In this document: piece by piece, positions 8,911 through 17,257 of the stretch | How the letters are laid out: every line of letters begins with the position of its first letter | How positions within the stretch are numbered: the stretch's first letter is position 1 | Assembly: GCA_016861045.1 (NCBI GenBank) | Contig: BOKP01000001.1 | Coordinates: 437,529-501,528 of the forward strand | Reading direction: 5' to 3' | Length of the DNA stretch: 64,000 nucleotides | DNA from: Actinomycetes bacterium | GTDB taxonomy: Bacteria > Actinomycetota > Thermoleophilia > Solirubrobacterales > 70-9 | Notes under the pieces: generated by a model | What the model was told of the DNA's origin: nothing | Seen by the model: only the letters and a program-made list of their open reading frames with translations | Databases searched by the model: none | Position numbers and translations under genes: made by a program

Positions 8911-8971
8911 CGGAGCCCGCGGCTTCGCCGCGGGTCGGGTGGCGGCTCCGCTGCCGCCTCCCCCTGGCGCC
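8890..8971. repeat. Nested inverted repeats between bioB and bioF
   Basis: A perfect 17-base inverted repeat has its arms at 8890-8906 and 8955-8971 (ggcgccagggggaggcg and its complement). Inside it lies a second hairpin, cccgcgg/ccgcggg with a cttcg loop (8916-8934). The outer left arm falls within the first codons of bioF. In the bioB-bioF transcript this would fold into a long stem reaching the bioF start. It may act as a processing, attenuation or mRNA-stability element. There is no U-run to make a simple terminator. Confidence 0.7.
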
Positions 8972-9032
8972 TTCTCGCCGTCGCTCGGGATCGTGCTGCC
9001 GGCCGGCCCTGCCGCCCTGTCGGCGGGCGACC

Positions 9033-10172
9033 TCACGCGGCCTCGTTCCGGTTGGGTGTGGGGTAGGCGGGAGGCTTGCGCTTCTTCTTGACGACGCGGA
9101 GCTGGGTCGAGGGGTCCCAGAGGGCGGCCTCGTCGCGACCGTCGATCAGGTCCTCGATCGGAGTCCTCGGCGTCGATCCGTCGAGCCAGCCGCTGCGGTT
9201 GTCGGGGCGGGGGTTGGCGCCGTTGTCGGGCTGGCGGGCGACGTTGAGCCCGAGGTCGGTGAACATCTTCCGGTCGTCGGCGGGCTCGGCGCCGAGCGTC
9301 GTCAGGAAGTTGCCCATCATCACTCCGTTGAGGCCGGCCCTGACCGCGAGCGGCTGCAGCTCCCGCAGGTTCTCGACCCGGCCGCCGCAGATCCGGAACA
9401 GGGCGTCGGGGAGGATCAGCCGGAAGATCGCGATCCACTTCACGACCTCCCAGGGATCCATCAGCGACCGGTCGCCGAACCTCGTGCCGGGGCGGGGGTT
9501 GAGCAGGTTGATCGGCAGCGAGGTCGGGTTGATCTCGGCGAGCTCGAACGCCATCTCGACCCGCTGCCGCGGCGACTCGCCGAGGTTGAGGATGCCGCCG
9601 ACGCAGGCCTCCATGCCGGCCTCCCGGACCGCGTCGATCGTCCTGAGCCGCCCCTCGTAGCGGACCGTGGTCGTGACCTCGTCGTAGTGGGAGCGCGCGG
9701 TCTCGACGTTGTGGTGGACGCGCTGGACGCCCGCGTCGGCGAGCCGGCGCGCGCGGTCGGCGGAGAGGTGGCCGATCGACGCGCAGCGCTTCAGGCTCGT
9801 GTGCCCTGCGACCAGTCGCGCTCCCTCGAGGACCTTCTCGAAGTCGCGCTTCGAAAGTCCCTGGCCCTGGGTCACCATGCAGAAGCGGTGGGCGCCCGCG
9901 GCCTCCGCCGCCTTCGCGTGCTCGAGGATCTGCTCGGGCTCCATCATCGGGTGCATCGGCGTGTCCGCCTCGGCGTAGCGCGACTGGGCGCAGAAGCCGC
10001 AGTCCTCGGCGCAGCCGCCCGACTTCGCGTTGACGAGCGAGCACATGTCGGTCGCGTCGCCGAAGTTGACGGTCCGGACCTCCCAGGCCCGCTCGACGAG
10101 GTCGCCGATCTCATCGCGGTCGGTCAGCCCCCCGAGCGCCAGCGCCTCGTCGAAGGTGATCAGTGGTGGCAA
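9033..10172 (-). CDS. bioB: Biotin synthase
   Basis: 379 residues from a TTG start at 10172. This start is preferred over longer in-frame starts because a strong ribosome binding site (gaggagg) sits 4 bases before it and the protein then begins PPLITFDEALALGGL. It is a radical SAM enzyme that inserts sulfur into dethiobiotin. The cluster motif Cys54, Cys58, Cys61 (CAEDCGFCAQS) is present. Further conserved segments include HRFCMVTQGQG, RVHHNVETARSHY, GILNLGESPRQRVEMAFEL, and R of the auxiliary cluster region near NGVMMGNFLTTLG. It heads the biotin operon. The C-terminal extension (about 50 residues after the conserved core) ends in a basic KKKRKPPAYP stretch. Confidence 0.95.
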   Translation of the reverse strand: MPPLITFDEALALGGLTDRDEIGDLVERAWEVRTVNFGDATDMCSLVNAKSGGCAEDCGFCAQSRYAEADTPMHPMMEPEQILEHAKAAEAAGAHRFCMVTQGQGLSKRDFEKVLEGARLVAGHTSLKRCASIGHLSADRARRLADAGVQRVHHNVETARSHYDEVTTTVRYEGRLRTIDAVREAGMEACVGGILNLGESPRQRVEMAFELAEINPTSLPINLLNPRPGTRFGDRSLMDPWEVVKWIAIFRLILPDALFRICGGRVENLRELQPLAVRAGLNGVMMGNFLTTLGAEPADDRKMFTDLGLNVARQPDNGANPRPDNRSGWLDGSTPRTPIEDLIDGRDEAALWDPSTQLRVVKKKRKPPAYPTPNRNEAA

Positions 10173-10281
10173 GGATCCTCCTCGGGCCCGGGGCCCTCGG
10201 CCCCTCCGCATCGCATTGACCGGGTCGATGCTTGCAGCGGCGGCGGACGGCTCGACCGGCGCCGCGACGCCGGCGGCCCGG

Positions 10282-11787
10282 TCAGCGCATCGACGACCGC
10301 CAGGCTCTGCCCAGCGCCCGCCGTGCCCTGTCGGGCTCGCGGAAGACCCGCTCGGCGCTCGCGGGCCGGACCTCGTGGCCGAGCCGCTCGGCGAGCGTGC
10401 CGAGGGCTTCGAGGCCGGGACCCTCGAGCTCGCGCTTGTGGCGCTCGACCCCGGCGTCGCCGGTCGCGCCCTGGGCTGAGCACGAGAGCACCTCCGGGGG
10501 CGCCGGCCGCGGCAGGTCGGGGACCTCGCGGTCGGGGTGCTCGAAGTCGAGGCTGCGACCGATCTGGGAGGCGTAGCGGTGGCGGGTGTTGAGGTGGCCG
10601 AGCCGGAACCGGTAGGAGATCAGCTTCAGGATCGACTCGTGGGTGACGGTCATGTGGCTGACGCCCCCGCGTCGGGCGAACGGCGAGATCACCACGTTCG
10701 GGATCCGGAAGCCGGTGATCCCGAAGTCCTCGTCGAGGTCGCGGGAGGCGCGGTCGTCGGGGACGCGCACGGGCGCGACGTGGTCGAAGAACCCGCCCCA
10801 CTCGTCGTAGTTGACGAACATCGCCCCGCGCCGGTACTGCGGCGACTCGATGAAGGCGTGCGCGACCTCGGCCATGAACGACTGGCCGATCCGGATGTCG
10901 CCGTGCGGGTGCTCGTCGCCGCTCAGCCCGTCGCCGCCGCCGCCGTCGATGAACGGTGGGTCGACGAAGGCGATCGGCGGAAGCCTGCCCGCCGCCGCGT
11001 CCTCGTAGAAGCGCTCGATCGGGCGCATCCAGCCGAGCCCGCGGGTGCCGTAGAGCGCCGGCACCGGCAGGTCGACCACGTAGTAGGCGGCCTCGACGCC
11101 GCGTGCGGAGGCCCGATCGAAGATCGTCTCCCACGTGTTGCCGTCGGGCAGGCTCGGCAGGACGTTCTTCTTCTGGCCGCCGGACTGGGCGGCGAGCATG
11201 TAGTGGCGGTTCGGGTAGGTCGAGGCGAGGATCGAGCAGAAGTAGCGGTCGTAGGTCATGTACTCGCGGATCGCAGGCACGAGGAAGCCGAGGTCGCGGT
11301 TGCGGTAGTAGCCGAGCGCGTAGCTGTCGCTCGCCAGGTAGAAGCCGTCGAGCCTGCCTTCGCCGAACTGGAGGCGGCCGCCGTCCCAGCTGTGGTCGGG
11401 GTCCTGAAAGCCGCACCCCTGGTAGTCGGGCGGCAGGTAGTGGGTGCGGTGGCGGCCGCCGCCAGGATCGGGGAAGCCGAGGCCCGCGTTGACGCCGTCG
11501 GCTCCGCGCAGCGATCCGAGGTAGTGGTCGAAGGAGCGGTTCTCCATCATCAGAACGACGACGGTGTCGAGCGGCATGTTGCGGGCGCTCGGCAACGGTC
11601 GGCGCTGCCTGCGGGCCGCGAGCGCCACCAGGGTGTCGGTCGGCAGCACCGTCGCGAGGCCGGCGACCCCGGCGGTCGCGGCGGTGCGGGCGAGGAACTC
11701 GCGCCGGCGCCAGAACTCCTCGGGGTGCTCGGCCTCGGCCAGCTCCTCGGACTCGTCCCCGGGGCCGTGCTTGCCGCCGCCGGTCAT
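10282..11787 (-). CDS. Tat-exported phosphoesterase (phospholipase C / acid phosphatase family)
   Basis: 501 residues. A twin-arginine signal (RRREFLARTAATAGVAGLA, about residues 27-45) precedes a phosphoesterase domain of the phospholipase C/AcpA family. MMENRSFDHYLGSL carries the metal-binding Glu-Asn and the segment bearing the conserved Asp-His. FVNYDEWGGFFDHVAPV is the second metal motif, followed by RIPNVVISPFARRGGVSHMTVTHESILKLI. It should hydrolyse phosphate esters, possibly phospholipids, outside the membrane. Its ATG overlaps the stop of the RTX-like gene by 4 bases. The C-terminal region after ASQIGRSLDFEHP is poorly conserved. Confidence 0.9.
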   Translation of the reverse strand: MTGGGKHGPGDESEELAEAEHPEEFWRRREFLARTAATAGVAGLATVLPTDTLVALAARRQRRPLPSARNMPLDTVVVLMMENRSFDHYLGSLRGADGVNAGLGFPDPGGGRHRTHYLPPDYQGCGFQDPDHSWDGGRLQFGEGRLDGFYLASDSYALGYYRNRDLGFLVPAIREYMTYDRYFCSILASTYPNRHYMLAAQSGGQKKNVLPSLPDGNTWETIFDRASARGVEAAYYVVDLPVPALYGTRGLGWMRPIERFYEDAAAGRLPPIAFVDPPFIDGGGGDGLSGDEHPHGDIRIGQSFMAEVAHAFIESPQYRRGAMFVNYDEWGGFFDHVAPVRVPDDRASRDLDEDFGITGFRIPNVVISPFARRGGVSHMTVTHESILKLISYRFRLGHLNTRHRYASQIGRSLDFEHPDREVPDLPRPAPPEVLSCSAQGATGDAGVERHKRELEGPGLEALGTLAERLGHEVRPASAERVFREPDRARRALGRAWRSSMR

Positions 11788-12347
11788 CCGGGGCCGCCCT
11801 CGCCCGGGGCGATCACGCGCTCGCAGTCGTAGACGCCGTCCTCGACCCGGTCGACGTAGGCGACGTCGTCGCCGCGCCCGCAGTTGATCTCGTCGGGCCG
11901 GCCGTCGCGGGCCCGGATCACATCGCGCCCGCCGCCCGCGACCGCCACCCCGGAGCGCATGTTGAACCCGTCCCGACCGCTGCCGCCGATCGCGGTCGCG
12001 CCATCGGGCCCACCGACGAGCTCATCGCCGCCGCGGCCGCCGCGGACGACGTCGTGGCCGCGACCGCCGAAGACGGCGTCCCCCCGCGCCCCGGCGACGA
12101 TCCGGTCCTCGCCGCCGCGCCCCATGATCGTGTCCGGGCCGCGGGTGCCGGTGAGCGTCTCGCCGCGATCGGTGCCGACGATCGGACGGTGTCCGACCCC
12201 GGCCGCGACGGCGAGCTGCGCGGCCGCGGCGACGACCGCCACGGCCGCCAGCGCGACGACCGCCCTGCGACTCGTTCCCGGTCCTCTCGATGTCCGCGAT
12301 CGCCGCAACCGGCTCCTCTCGCCTCCACCGCACAAGCTACCCGTCAC
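11784..12347 (-). CDS. Small exported protein with RTX-like glycine/aspartate repeats
   Basis: 187 residues from GTG at 12347. A basic N-terminus precedes a hydrophobic segment (AVVALAAVAVVAAAAQLAVAAG), likely a signal peptide or anchor. Then come about six degenerate nonapeptide-like repeats of the G-x-G-x-D type (GGRGHDVVRGGRGGDELVGG). These normally form a calcium-loaded beta roll. A C-terminal INCGRGDDVAYVDRVEDGVYDCE motif with two cysteines closes the domain. It is coupled on both sides: its start overlaps the esterase end by 11 bases and its end overlaps the phosphoesterase start by 4. A calcium-dependent extracellular partner role is inferred. Confidence 0.8.
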   Translation of the reverse strand: MTGSLCGGGERSRLRRSRTSRGPGTSRRAVVALAAVAVVAAAAQLAVAAGVGHRPIVGTDRGETLTGTRGPDTIMGRGGEDRIVAGARGDAVFGGRGHDVVRGGRGGDELVGGPDGATAIGGSGRDGFNMRSGVAVAGGGRDVIRARDGRPDEINCGRGDDVAYVDRVEDGVYDCERVIAPGEGGPG

Positions 12348-13329
12348 CGCCGGCCCCGGGGACGGTCGGGGCGCCGGCGCCGACCGTCCCGCGGCCCGGC
12401 CGGCGGGCTCCGTTCGCCCGCGTTCTCAGGCTGCACTGGTTGAGCGCGCGGGCGTAGAAGCCGAGGTACTCGCGCCAGTTGCCGTTCCAGTAGTCGGGAT
12501 CGTGGCCGCCGGGGCCGTCGCGGACGACCGGGTCGAGACCGCTCGCGCGCAGCGCGTCCGCGAAGGCCTCGTCGCCGGCGAGGAAGGGGTCATCGTCGCC
12601 GGCGTCGATCCACAGCCGCGTGCGCCGGTAGGGGCTCGGCTCCTGCCCGGCGGCGGCGATGATGTCGTTGCGCTCGAAGTCGGCGGAGTCGTCGAAGGCG
12701 CCTTCGGCGGTCTCCGACGGGGACTCCCAGATCGCCGGCGAGTGGCCGCCGACCGCGCAGAAGCGGAGCGGCGCGAGGCGGGCGATGTCGTACGCCCCGA
12801 AGCCGCCCATCGAGATGCCGCCGACCGCGACCTTGCGGGGGTCGATGTCGAAGCGGCGGACCAGCTTCGGGATCAGCTCGTCGAGGACGTAGCTCGCCCA
12901 GGGCCCGCTCTCGCGGTCGTGCCAGTAGGAGCTGACGCCGCCGTAGGGGAGGGCGACGACGGGCGCCCGGTCGCGGAGGTCGGCGAGAGCCTCGAACATC
13001 GGACCGACGAGGTAGCTGCGCTCGTCCTCGCCGCGCCCGTGCAGGAAGACGAGCAGGCCGCGGCCGTGGTCGGGGATCCGGCGCGGCACCACGACGCGGA
13101 CGGGCAGTGTCCGTTCGAGCAGGTCGCTGTCGATGTCGATCTTGTGGACCTTCGCGCCGAAGGTCGCCCGGGCCGGCTCGTCGCTGAGCCAGAGCCGCTC
13201 GGTCGCGAAAGCGGCGGCGATCACGAGCAGCGCCGCGAGGACGCGCAGCGCGATCGCCCCGGCCGGGTGGGGGGAGCTCGCGATCGCCCGACCGGTCTGC
13301 TCGGACGGCGGCGTCTCGGGGTCGCTCAC
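12337..13329 (-). CDS. Membrane-anchored putative esterase (alpha/beta hydrolase, esterase D / PHB depolymerase-like)
   Basis: 330 residues from GTG at 13329, which gives VSDPETPPSEQTG before an N-terminal membrane segment (LRVLAALLVIAAAFA). The catalytic domain shows GLLVFLHGRGEDERSY (oxyanion strand), VGGISMGGFGAYDIARL (nucleophile elbow G-x-S-M-G), a DAGDDDPF acid region, and GGHDPDYW carrying the histidine. This is the pattern of the putative-esterase family that also holds mycolyltransferase-like and feruloyl-esterase-like enzymes. The orientation places the active domain outside the cell. It is the first of three overlapping genes for exported proteins. An upstream in-frame start at 13473 would run through the operator at 13421-13445 and is not favoured. 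Confidence 0.85.
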   Translation of the reverse strand: MSDPETPPSEQTGRAIASSPHPAGAIALRVLAALLVIAAAFATERLWLSDEPARATFGAKVHKIDIDSDLLERTLPVRVVVPRRIPDHGRGLLVFLHGRGEDERSYLVGPMFEALADLRDRAPVVALPYGGVSSYWHDRESGPWASYVLDELIPKLVRRFDIDPRKVAVGGISMGGFGAYDIARLAPLRFCAVGGHSPAIWESPSETAEGAFDDSADFERNDIIAAAGQEPSPYRRTRLWIDAGDDDPFLAGDEAFADALRASGLDPVVRDGPGGHDPDYWNGNWREYLGFYARALNQCSLRTRANGARRPGRGTVGAGAPTVPGAGGDG

Positions 13330-13420
13330 GACAGCGACCGTAGCGGGCACCCGGGTCGGCGCGGGCGCGGCGCTGAGCGGTGGCGTGCACGGGCGCTGCG
13401 CCCGGGCTGCCGCGAGTAGA

Positions 13421-13445
13421 AAGTAGTAAGTTCTACTTCCTACTT
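13421..13445. promoter_or_regulatory. 25-bp palindromic operator, site A (before carboxylase operon)
   Basis: Two 11-base arms, aagtagtaagt and acttcctactt, lie around a 3-base centre; ten of eleven positions are complementary. The same architecture occurs at 38196-38220 and 42646-42670. The site ends on the first base of the TTG start of the carboxylase beta subunit. It also contains a -10-like taagtt (13427-13432), 12 bases before that start. It looks like a repressor or MerR-type site on the carboxylase promoter, and it could also affect the divergent esterase operon 92 bases away. Confidence 0.75.
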
Positions 13446-15040
13446 TGCCGGTACTGCAATCCCGCATAGACACGGGCTCGGAGGCCTACGCGGTGAACCG
13501 CGAGCGGATGCTCGAGCGGCTCGAGAAGCTCGCCGACGAGCAGCGCAAGGCCCGGCTCGGCGGCGGCGAGAAGCGGATCGAGCGCCACCACTCGCGCGGG
13601 CGCCTGCTGCCGCGCGAACGGATCGAGCTGCTGCTCGACCGCGACTCGCCGTTCCTCGAGATCGGCGCCCTCTGCGCCTACGGATCCGAGTACGAGGTCG
13701 GCGCCTCGCAGGTGAACGGGATCGGCGTCGTCGAGGGGGTCGAGTGCATGGTCGGCGCCTCCGACCCGACCGTCCGCGGCGGCACCTCGAACCCCTACAC
13801 GCTGCGCAAGAACCTGCGTGCCCAGGAGATCGCGATGACGAACCGGCTGCCGGCGATCGGCTTCGTCGAGTCGGGCGGCGCCGACCTGCCGCGGCAGAAG
13901 GAGATCTTCGTCCCCGGCGGAGCCAACTTCCGCAACATCACCCGCAAGTCGGCGGCGGGGATCCCGACGGTCGCGCTCGTCACCGGCAACTCGACCGCAG
14001 GCGGCGCCTACCTGCCCGGCATGTCCGACTACACGGTGATGGTCCGCGAGCAGGGGCTGATCTTCCTCGGCGGGCCGCCGCTGGTCAAGATGGCGACCGG
14101 GGAGGAGGCCGAGGAGGAGGCGCTCGGCGGCGCCGAGATGCACACCCGCGTCTCGGGGGTCTCCGAGTTCATCGCCGCCGACGAGCGTGACGCCGCCCGG
14201 ATCGGCCGCGAGATCGTCCGCAACCTGAACTGGCGCAAGCACGGCCCCGAGCCGCGGGGCGAGGGCGCCGAGCCGGTCCACGACCCCGAGGAGCTGCTCG
14301 GGATCGCCTCCCACGACCTCCGGGTGCCCTTCGATGCCCGCGAGGTGATCGCCCGGGTCGTCGACGGCTCGCGCTTCGACGAGTTCAAGCCCGCCTACGG
14401 GACCCAGCTCGTGACCGGCTGGGCCGAGCTCTGCGGCTGGCCGCTCGCGATCCTCGCCAACAACGGCGTGATCTTCAACGAGGACGCCGAGAAGGCCGCC
14501 CACTTCATCCAGCTCGCCGACCGCGTCGACACGCCGCTTCTGTTCATGCAGAACACGACCGGCTACATCGTCGGCGAGGACTACGAGCAGCGCGGCATCG
14601 TCAAAGCCGGCGCGAAGATGATCAACGCGGTCGCCAACGCCGGCGTCCCGAAGCTGACGCTGATGATGGGCGGCTCCTACGGCGCCGGCAACTACGGGAT
14701 GTGTGGGCGCAGCTTCGAGCCCCGCTTCATCTTCAGCTGGCCGAACCACAAGACAGCGGTGATGGGCCCGAAGCAGCTCGCCGGGGTGATGGAGATCGTG
14801 ATGAGGGCCGGAGCCGAGCGTCGCGGGATCGAGGTCGACGAGGAGGCGCTCGCGGCCGGGACGAAGGCGGTCGAGGAGCAGATCGAGGCCGAGTCGGACG
14901 CGTTCGTCGCCAGCGGCGAGCTCTGGGACGATGGGATCATCGACCCGCGCGACACGCGGACGGTGCTCGGGATCGCGCTGTCGGCGGCGCTGAGCGCGGC
15001 CTGCGAGGGATCGGGGCGCTTCGGCGTCTTCAGGATGTAG
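13445..15040 (+). CDS. Acyl-CoA carboxylase beta subunit, methylcrotonyl-CoA carboxylase type
   Basis: 531 residues, carboxyltransferase that moves CO2 from carboxybiotin to an acyl-CoA. The N-terminus (PVLQSRIDTGSEAYAVNRERM) and RGRLLPRERIELLLD match the MCC-beta branch. NTTGYIVGEDYEQRG, GGSYGAGNYGMCGR and FSWPNHKTAVMGPKQ are near-diagnostic for methylcrotonyl/geranyl-type subunits rather than propionyl-CoA carboxylase. This supports a role in leucine degradation. Start: TTG at 13445 keeps the conserved N-terminus. A GTG at 13493 has a good ggagg 8 bases upstream and could be a second start. The biotin-bearing subunit follows after 5 bases. A palindromic operator overlaps the start. Confidence 0.93.
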   Translation: MPVLQSRIDTGSEAYAVNRERMLERLEKLADEQRKARLGGGEKRIERHHSRGRLLPRERIELLLDRDSPFLEIGALCAYGSEYEVGASQVNGIGVVEGVECMVGASDPTVRGGTSNPYTLRKNLRAQEIAMTNRLPAIGFVESGGADLPRQKEIFVPGGANFRNITRKSAAGIPTVALVTGNSTAGGAYLPGMSDYTVMVREQGLIFLGGPPLVKMATGEEAEEEALGGAEMHTRVSGVSEFIAADERDAARIGREIVRNLNWRKHGPEPRGEGAEPVHDPEELLGIASHDLRVPFDAREVIARVVDGSRFDEFKPAYGTQLVTGWAELCGWPLAILANNGVIFNEDAEKAAHFIQLADRVDTPLLFMQNTTGYIVGEDYEQRGIVKAGAKMINAVANAGVPKLTLMMGGSYGAGNYGMCGRSFEPRFIFSWPNHKTAVMGPKQLAGVMEIVMRAGAERRGIEVDEEALAAGTKAVEEQIEAESDAFVASGELWDDGIIDPRDTRTVLGIALSAALSAACEGSGRFGVFRM

Positions 15041-15045
15041 CGGCG

Positions 15046-17064
15046 ATGGCGCGACCGTTCTCGAAGGTGCTCGTCGCCAACCGCGGCGAGATCGCCCGCC
15101 GGGTGATCCGCGGTTGCCGGGCCCGCGGCCTCGCGACGGTCGCGGTCCATTCCGAGCCCGACGCCGGGGCGCCGTTCGTCGGCGAGGCCGACGAGGCGGT
15201 GCCGCTCGCCGGGGCGGCCGCGGCGGACACCTATCTCGACATCGACCTGCTGCTCGCCGCGGCGGCGCGGACCGGCGCCGACGCCGTCCACCCCGGTTAC
15301 GGCTTCCTCGCCGAGAACGCCGGGTTCGCCGAGCGGGCGATCGCCGCCGGCCTCGCCTGGATCGGCCCGCCGCCGGCGGCGATCGCGGCGATGGGCTCGA
15401 AGGTCCGGGCGCGCGAGCTGATGGAGGCCGCCGGGGTGCCGGTCGTGCCCGGGCGGGCGCTCGGCGACGGCGATGACCTCGCCGGCGCGGCCGCGGAGGT
15501 CGGCTACCCGCTGCTGGTCAAGGCGTCGGCCGGAGGCGGCGGCAAGGGGATGCGACCGGTCGCCGGTCCCGGGGACCTCGAGGACGCGGTCGCCGCCGCC
15601 CGCCGCGAGGCCGGGGCCGCGTTCGGCGACCCGACCGTCTTCTGCGAGCGCCACCTGCAGCGCCCGCGGCACATCGAGATCCAGGTCCTCGCCGACGCCG
15701 ATGCCACGGTCAGCCTCGGCGAGCGCGAGTGCTCGGTCCAGCGCCGCCACCAGAAGGTGCTCGAGGAGGCGCCCTCGACCGCCGTCGACCCCGACCTGCG
15801 CGAGCGCCTCGGCGCCGCCGCGATCGCCGCCGCCGATGCGGTCGGCTACGTCGGCGCCGGCACCGTCGAGTTCCTGCTCGACCAGGGCGGGGAGTTCTTC
15901 TTCCTCGAGATGAACACGCGGCTTCAGGTCGAGCACCCGGTGACCGAGCTCGTCCTCGGCGTCGACCTCGTCGCCGAGCAGCTCCGGATCGCCGCCGGCG
16001 GACCGATGTCGGATCGCGCCCGCGAGCCGCGGATCGACGGCCACGCGATCGAGGTTCGCCTCTACGCCGAGGACGCCGCCGCCGGCTTCCTCCCGCAGAC
16101 CGGGACGGTCGAGCGGATCGAGGTGCCCGGAGCGGAGCCGTTCGCGGTTCCGGACGGCGGCGGGCGGGCGGCGCTCCGGCTCGACTCCGGGGTCGAGGAC
16201 GGCACCGTCGTCGGGCCCGAGTACGACCCGATGCTGGCGAAGCTGATCGCCTGGGCGCCCGACCGGGAGCTCGCCGCCGCCCGGCTCGCCGCCGCGCTCG
16301 CCGCCGCCGAGCTCGACGGCCTCGTCACCAACCGCGACTTCCTCGTCCGCCTGCTTCGCTCCGATCCGTTCGCCGCCGGCGCCACCGACACCGGCCTGCT
16401 CGACCGCGAGCCGGAGCTCGGCGAGCCGCTCGTCGAGGCGGCCGCCGCATCCGGCCATCTCGCCGCAGCGGCGCTCGCGGCGATGGCGGAGCGCCGGGCG
16501 GAGGCGCCGGTCCTCGGCTTCGCGCCGCCCGGCTTCCGCAACAACTTCTCCGAGCCTCAGCGGATCTCATTCGCGATCCCGAAGGGTGGGGAGGTCGAGG
16601 TCGCCTACGCGCTGCGCCGCGACGGTCCCGAGATCGCGGTTGGGGGCGAGGCGCTGGAGGGCGTCCGGATCCACTCGCTCGCTCCCGACCGGGTCGACCT
16701 CGAGATCGCCGGCATCCGCCGCCGCTACCGCGTCCGCCGGTCGGGCGATTCCCATCACGTCAACGGTCCCGGTGGCCAGCTCGACCTCACGGAGCTGCCC
16801 CGCTACCCAGGGTCCGGCGGCGCGCTCGCCGAGGGCGCCCTCGTGGCGCCGATGCCCGGCAGGGTGATCCGCCTCGCGGTCACCGAGGGCGCCGACGTCG
16901 AGGAAGGCGCCCTCGTCGCCGTCCTCGAGGCGATGAAGATGGAGCACGAGCTCCTCGCCCCGGCCGCCGGCACCGTCGCCTCCCTCCACGTCGCCGAGGG
17001 CGACCAGGTCGACGCCGGCGCCGCGCTCGCGGTGATCGATCCGGCGGACGCCGCGCCGCGCTGA
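15046..17064 (+). CDS. Acyl-CoA carboxylase alpha subunit (biotin carboxylase plus biotin carrier)
   Basis: 672 residues. The biotin carboxylase domain starts KVLVANRGEIARRVIRGCR, with HPGYGFLAENAGFAE and the ATP-grasp glycine loop KASAGGGGKGMR. ECSVQRRHQKVLEEAPS and EMNTRLQVEHPVTEL provide catalytic and metal residues. A linker domain (about 450-590) follows. The C-terminal biotinyl domain has VLEAMKMEHE with the biotinylated Lys631. It carboxylates its own biotin with bicarbonate and ATP, then serves the beta subunit encoded 5 bases upstream. The ATG at 15046 begins MARPFSKVLVANRGE, as in the family. An 18-base direct repeat straddles the stop codon. Confidence 0.95.
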   Translation: MARPFSKVLVANRGEIARRVIRGCRARGLATVAVHSEPDAGAPFVGEADEAVPLAGAAAADTYLDIDLLLAAAARTGADAVHPGYGFLAENAGFAERAIAAGLAWIGPPPAAIAAMGSKVRARELMEAAGVPVVPGRALGDGDDLAGAAAEVGYPLLVKASAGGGGKGMRPVAGPGDLEDAVAAARREAGAAFGDPTVFCERHLQRPRHIEIQVLADADATVSLGERECSVQRRHQKVLEEAPSTAVDPDLRERLGAAAIAAADAVGYVGAGTVEFLLDQGGEFFFLEMNTRLQVEHPVTELVLGVDLVAEQLRIAAGGPMSDRAREPRIDGHAIEVRLYAEDAAAGFLPQTGTVERIEVPGAEPFAVPDGGGRAALRLDSGVEDGTVVGPEYDPMLAKLIAWAPDRELAAARLAAALAAAELDGLVTNRDFLVRLLRSDPFAAGATDTGLLDREPELGEPLVEAAAASGHLAAAALAAMAERRAEAPVLGFAPPGFRNNFSEPQRISFAIPKGGEVEVAYALRRDGPEIAVGGEALEGVRIHSLAPDRVDLEIAGIRRRYRVRRSGDSHHVNGPGGQLDLTELPRYPGSGGALAEGALVAPMPGRVIRLAVTEGADVEEGALVAVLEAMKMEHELLAPAAGTVASLHVAEGDQVDAGAALAVIDPADAAPR

Positions 17065-17087
17065 TCGCCGCGGACGCCGCGCCGCGC
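17044..17087. repeat. 18-bp direct repeat across the carboxylase stop codon
   Basis: The sequence gcggacgccgcgccgcgc occurs at 17044-17061 and again at 17070-17087, an offset of 26 bases. The first copy encodes the last residues before the TGA at 17062-17064 and the second lies in the untranslated region. It looks like a recent local duplication and has no evident function. Confidence 0.8.
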
Positions 17088-17257
17088 AATCGCCACGATC
17101 GGACGGATCGTCCGGCCGCGCCCGGTCCGGCAGGGTGCTTCCTCGATCGCGTTCCCGCCGGTCCGGCTGGACGCCGCTAATGGCGGCCCGGGCCCGCACC
17201 GAAGGTTGATCCAGCGGCTCATCCAGCGCCGGCAGAAGCTCCAGGAAAGGAATCCCC

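Noticed and set aside
8911-10044. Upstream extension of the bioF frame through bioB
   Set aside because: The extension is in the wrong frame of biotin synthase and has an Arg/Pro-rich meaningless translation.
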